Below, one piece after another: positions 62,577 through 64,000 of a stretch of DNA of 64,000 nt. This DNA comes from Cardinalis cardinalis (lineage: Eukaryota; Chordata; Aves; Passeriformes; Cardinalidae): the NCBI GenBank assembly GCA_014549065.1, contig JACDOX010000013.1, positions 4,822,370-4,886,369 of the forward strand, given 5' to 3'. Below the pieces are notes generated by a model, which did no database searches, was not told where the DNA came from, and saw only the letters and a program-made list of their open reading frames with translations. Each line of letters starts with the position of its first letter. The first letter of the stretch is position 1. Both the position numbers and the translations under genes were made by a program.

Positions 62577-64000
62577 CTCAAAGAAGTACATTATAAGTGG
62601 TCAAATGAGCAAAGAACAGGCTCTGGGGAAAGGCATGAGGAGCGTTTGTTTGTGCCTTGGGCATGTAAATTCCCTTTAAGTCCCTGAAGATCTAACCAGG
62701 AGACCCTGAGAGACTGGACAGCAATTCAGTTTGCTCTAGATACCCCATAAGTTCAGGGACTATTTGACAGAAACCCAACCCAAGAGAGCCTCTCTAGTTC
62801 CCTTCCTAGTGCTGATGAGGACTGCCTGAGTTCCCTGTCCNTAGTGTCTGGTGGTGCCTGACATGTCCTGGGTAATCCCTGCTCCCCAGAAGTGTGTGTC
62901 CCCAGCAGGCTCTCTGTCACAGGTGCCATCTTAAGCAAATGCCTGGGGCACCCCAGAGCATCTCAAGATGTCTGTGATCACACAATTGAATTGACTCATG
63001 TTTTAGAGGATCCCTAGGAACAAAAAACAAACACAGAAGCAGCATTTTCTAAGGGCTTTTATTCAGTGCTACTCTCAGGCACACACCAGAAAAGGACTTT
63101 GTGCAACTCACATTGTAGGGGCAGCAGCGGTCAGATCACAAACCCAGCTCATTTACAAAAACTGACTTAATGAAATCCCTTGGGATATCACCTCACGATT
63201 GGATGGAGTGGGGAATGCCTAAAAACCAGACATCTACCAGACCCAGGAGGCCTCAAGATCTCGACCTTACCAAAGGTACTATCTGTCATCCAGTCAAACA
63301 TCTGAAAGAAAGGAAGCAAAGATCTCTGAACGTTGGCTCCTCTGAATGGAGCTAGGACAAGGCTTGCATACCATAGGTTCCTTTGGAAGAGTGGGGGGTT
63401 GTCAAGGCAAAGGTTGAAGTTAGTTAGCTTTTAAGTGATTTTTATTTAAGTGGTTTTGTCTGGGGGATCTGGCTCTCTGGAAGATTAATAAAAGCCTGAT
63501 TGATCACTCTTTCCATGTGTGATTACAAAATTTNTCCACAGTTTTAAATCAACCTGGGGTAAAAAGGATTTGGAATTTTAACAGCAAAATGAAAAATAAA
63601 ACTAATTTTTTTAACCTGCTGCAAAGACATGTGCATAGTTCTAAAAGAACTATGACAATGCATAAACTGCAGGAGGTAACTAATTCAGTAAATATTGCTA
63701 AGTATTAACATTTGAAACAACAGGATGTAACACTCATATCTGGTTGTCATCATAGGGTGTGTGAGTAGTTACAATGCAAGTACAATTTATACACTAGACT
63801 CCCCTGTGTTAGTTCATCCAGAAAAAAAAAAAACATTTTTAGATAGTTTTCTGCTTCTCTTTGTAGTAATTGGATGTTAATGGCTGGATGAAAATCAAAA
63901 CTTAGAGTTAAAATATTACACCAAAATAAATTTCAAAGGTTGTAGTCTGTGTTCTGNGATATTTTCTCATTTTCTTGGTCATTAAAAATACTTCCTGGAG
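62577..64000. other. Unique non-coding DNA; possible LTR remnant
   Basis: No gene recognised. An AATAAAAG at about 63488-63495 follows 'ctggctctctggaagatt', which is reminiscent of an LTR R/U5 boundary. I cannot define ends or a target duplication, so it is not called as an element. An A-run lies at about 63820-63832. Confidence 0.4.

Noticed and set aside
63380..63540. LTR-like stretch with AATAAAAG
   Set aside because: No definable TG/CA ends, no target duplication and no TATA box in the expected place; left as a remark in the flanking region.
1..64000. Search for tRNA, rRNA, CRISPR arrays and prokaryotic operons
   Set aside because: No tRNA-like A/B box pairs with foldable arms, no rRNA wording and no spaced direct-repeat arrays were seen; the sequence is vertebrate nuclear DNA.

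Overview
The window looks like euchromatic, AT-rich, gene-poor DNA from a bird, most likely a songbird. The evidence is the repeat content. There are several 5'-truncated CR1 LINE copies in both orientations, with the typical CR1 3' ends (degenerate ATTCTATGA-type octamers). There are also solitary LTRs of endogenous retroviruses that resemble passerine ERV LTRs, and no Alu/B1/L1-type mammalian repeats. Species and chromosome cannot be told from the sequence. Single isolated N bases are scattered throughout, and there is one 31-N assembly gap.

I find no convincing intact protein-coding gene, tRNA, rRNA or CRISPR array. The longest open frame (160 codons near 40.8-41.3 kb) is the remnant of a LINE reverse transcriptase. 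The other open frames are about 60-127 codons and look like chance frames or repeat remnants. The best hint of cellular transcription is a 95-bp segment at 23748-23842 flanked by strong acceptor and donor splice signals. A second, weaker one lies on the minus strand at 1166-1338. The window is probably a gene desert or part of very large introns.

Layout. 1-2.6 kb: unique DNA with an N-dense patch. 2.6-3.05 kb: CR1 fragment followed by a perfect pentanucleotide microsatellite. 3-13 kb: unique. 13-13.9 kb: CR1 3' end, an avian interspersed repeat of unclear class and a strand-asymmetric A/C tract. 16.9-19.1 kb: one minus-strand CR1 split by a 950-bp LTR (TG...CA ends, near-perfect 5-bp target duplication). 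19.1-29.4 kb: unique, with the candidate exon. 29.4-30.0 kb: solitary minus-strand LTR with TATA and AATAAA. 37.0-37.5 kb: solitary plus-strand LTR with 7-bp terminal inverted repeats and a 4-bp target duplication. 39.6 and 40.8-41.3 kb: CR1 3' tail and an older LINE RT fragment. 47.35-48.05 kb: minus CR1 whose catalytic Asp pair is gone. 50.8 kb: A-rich tract with the assembly gap. 52-55.5 kb: small tandem and inverted repeats. 56.8 kb: decayed CR1. 58.7-59.4 kb: plus CR1 tail. 61.6-62.6 kb: a plus CR1 with internal deletion, split by a second LTR-like insertion. The rest is unique.

Nothing here forms a cooperating set of genes. What can be read is a history of retrotransposition: old CR1 copies, later ERV insertions (two of them inside CR1 copies), and LTR-LTR recombination leaving solitary LTRs. 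I found no new biological system. The items worth following are the candidate exons, the nested insertions and the pattern of N bases.
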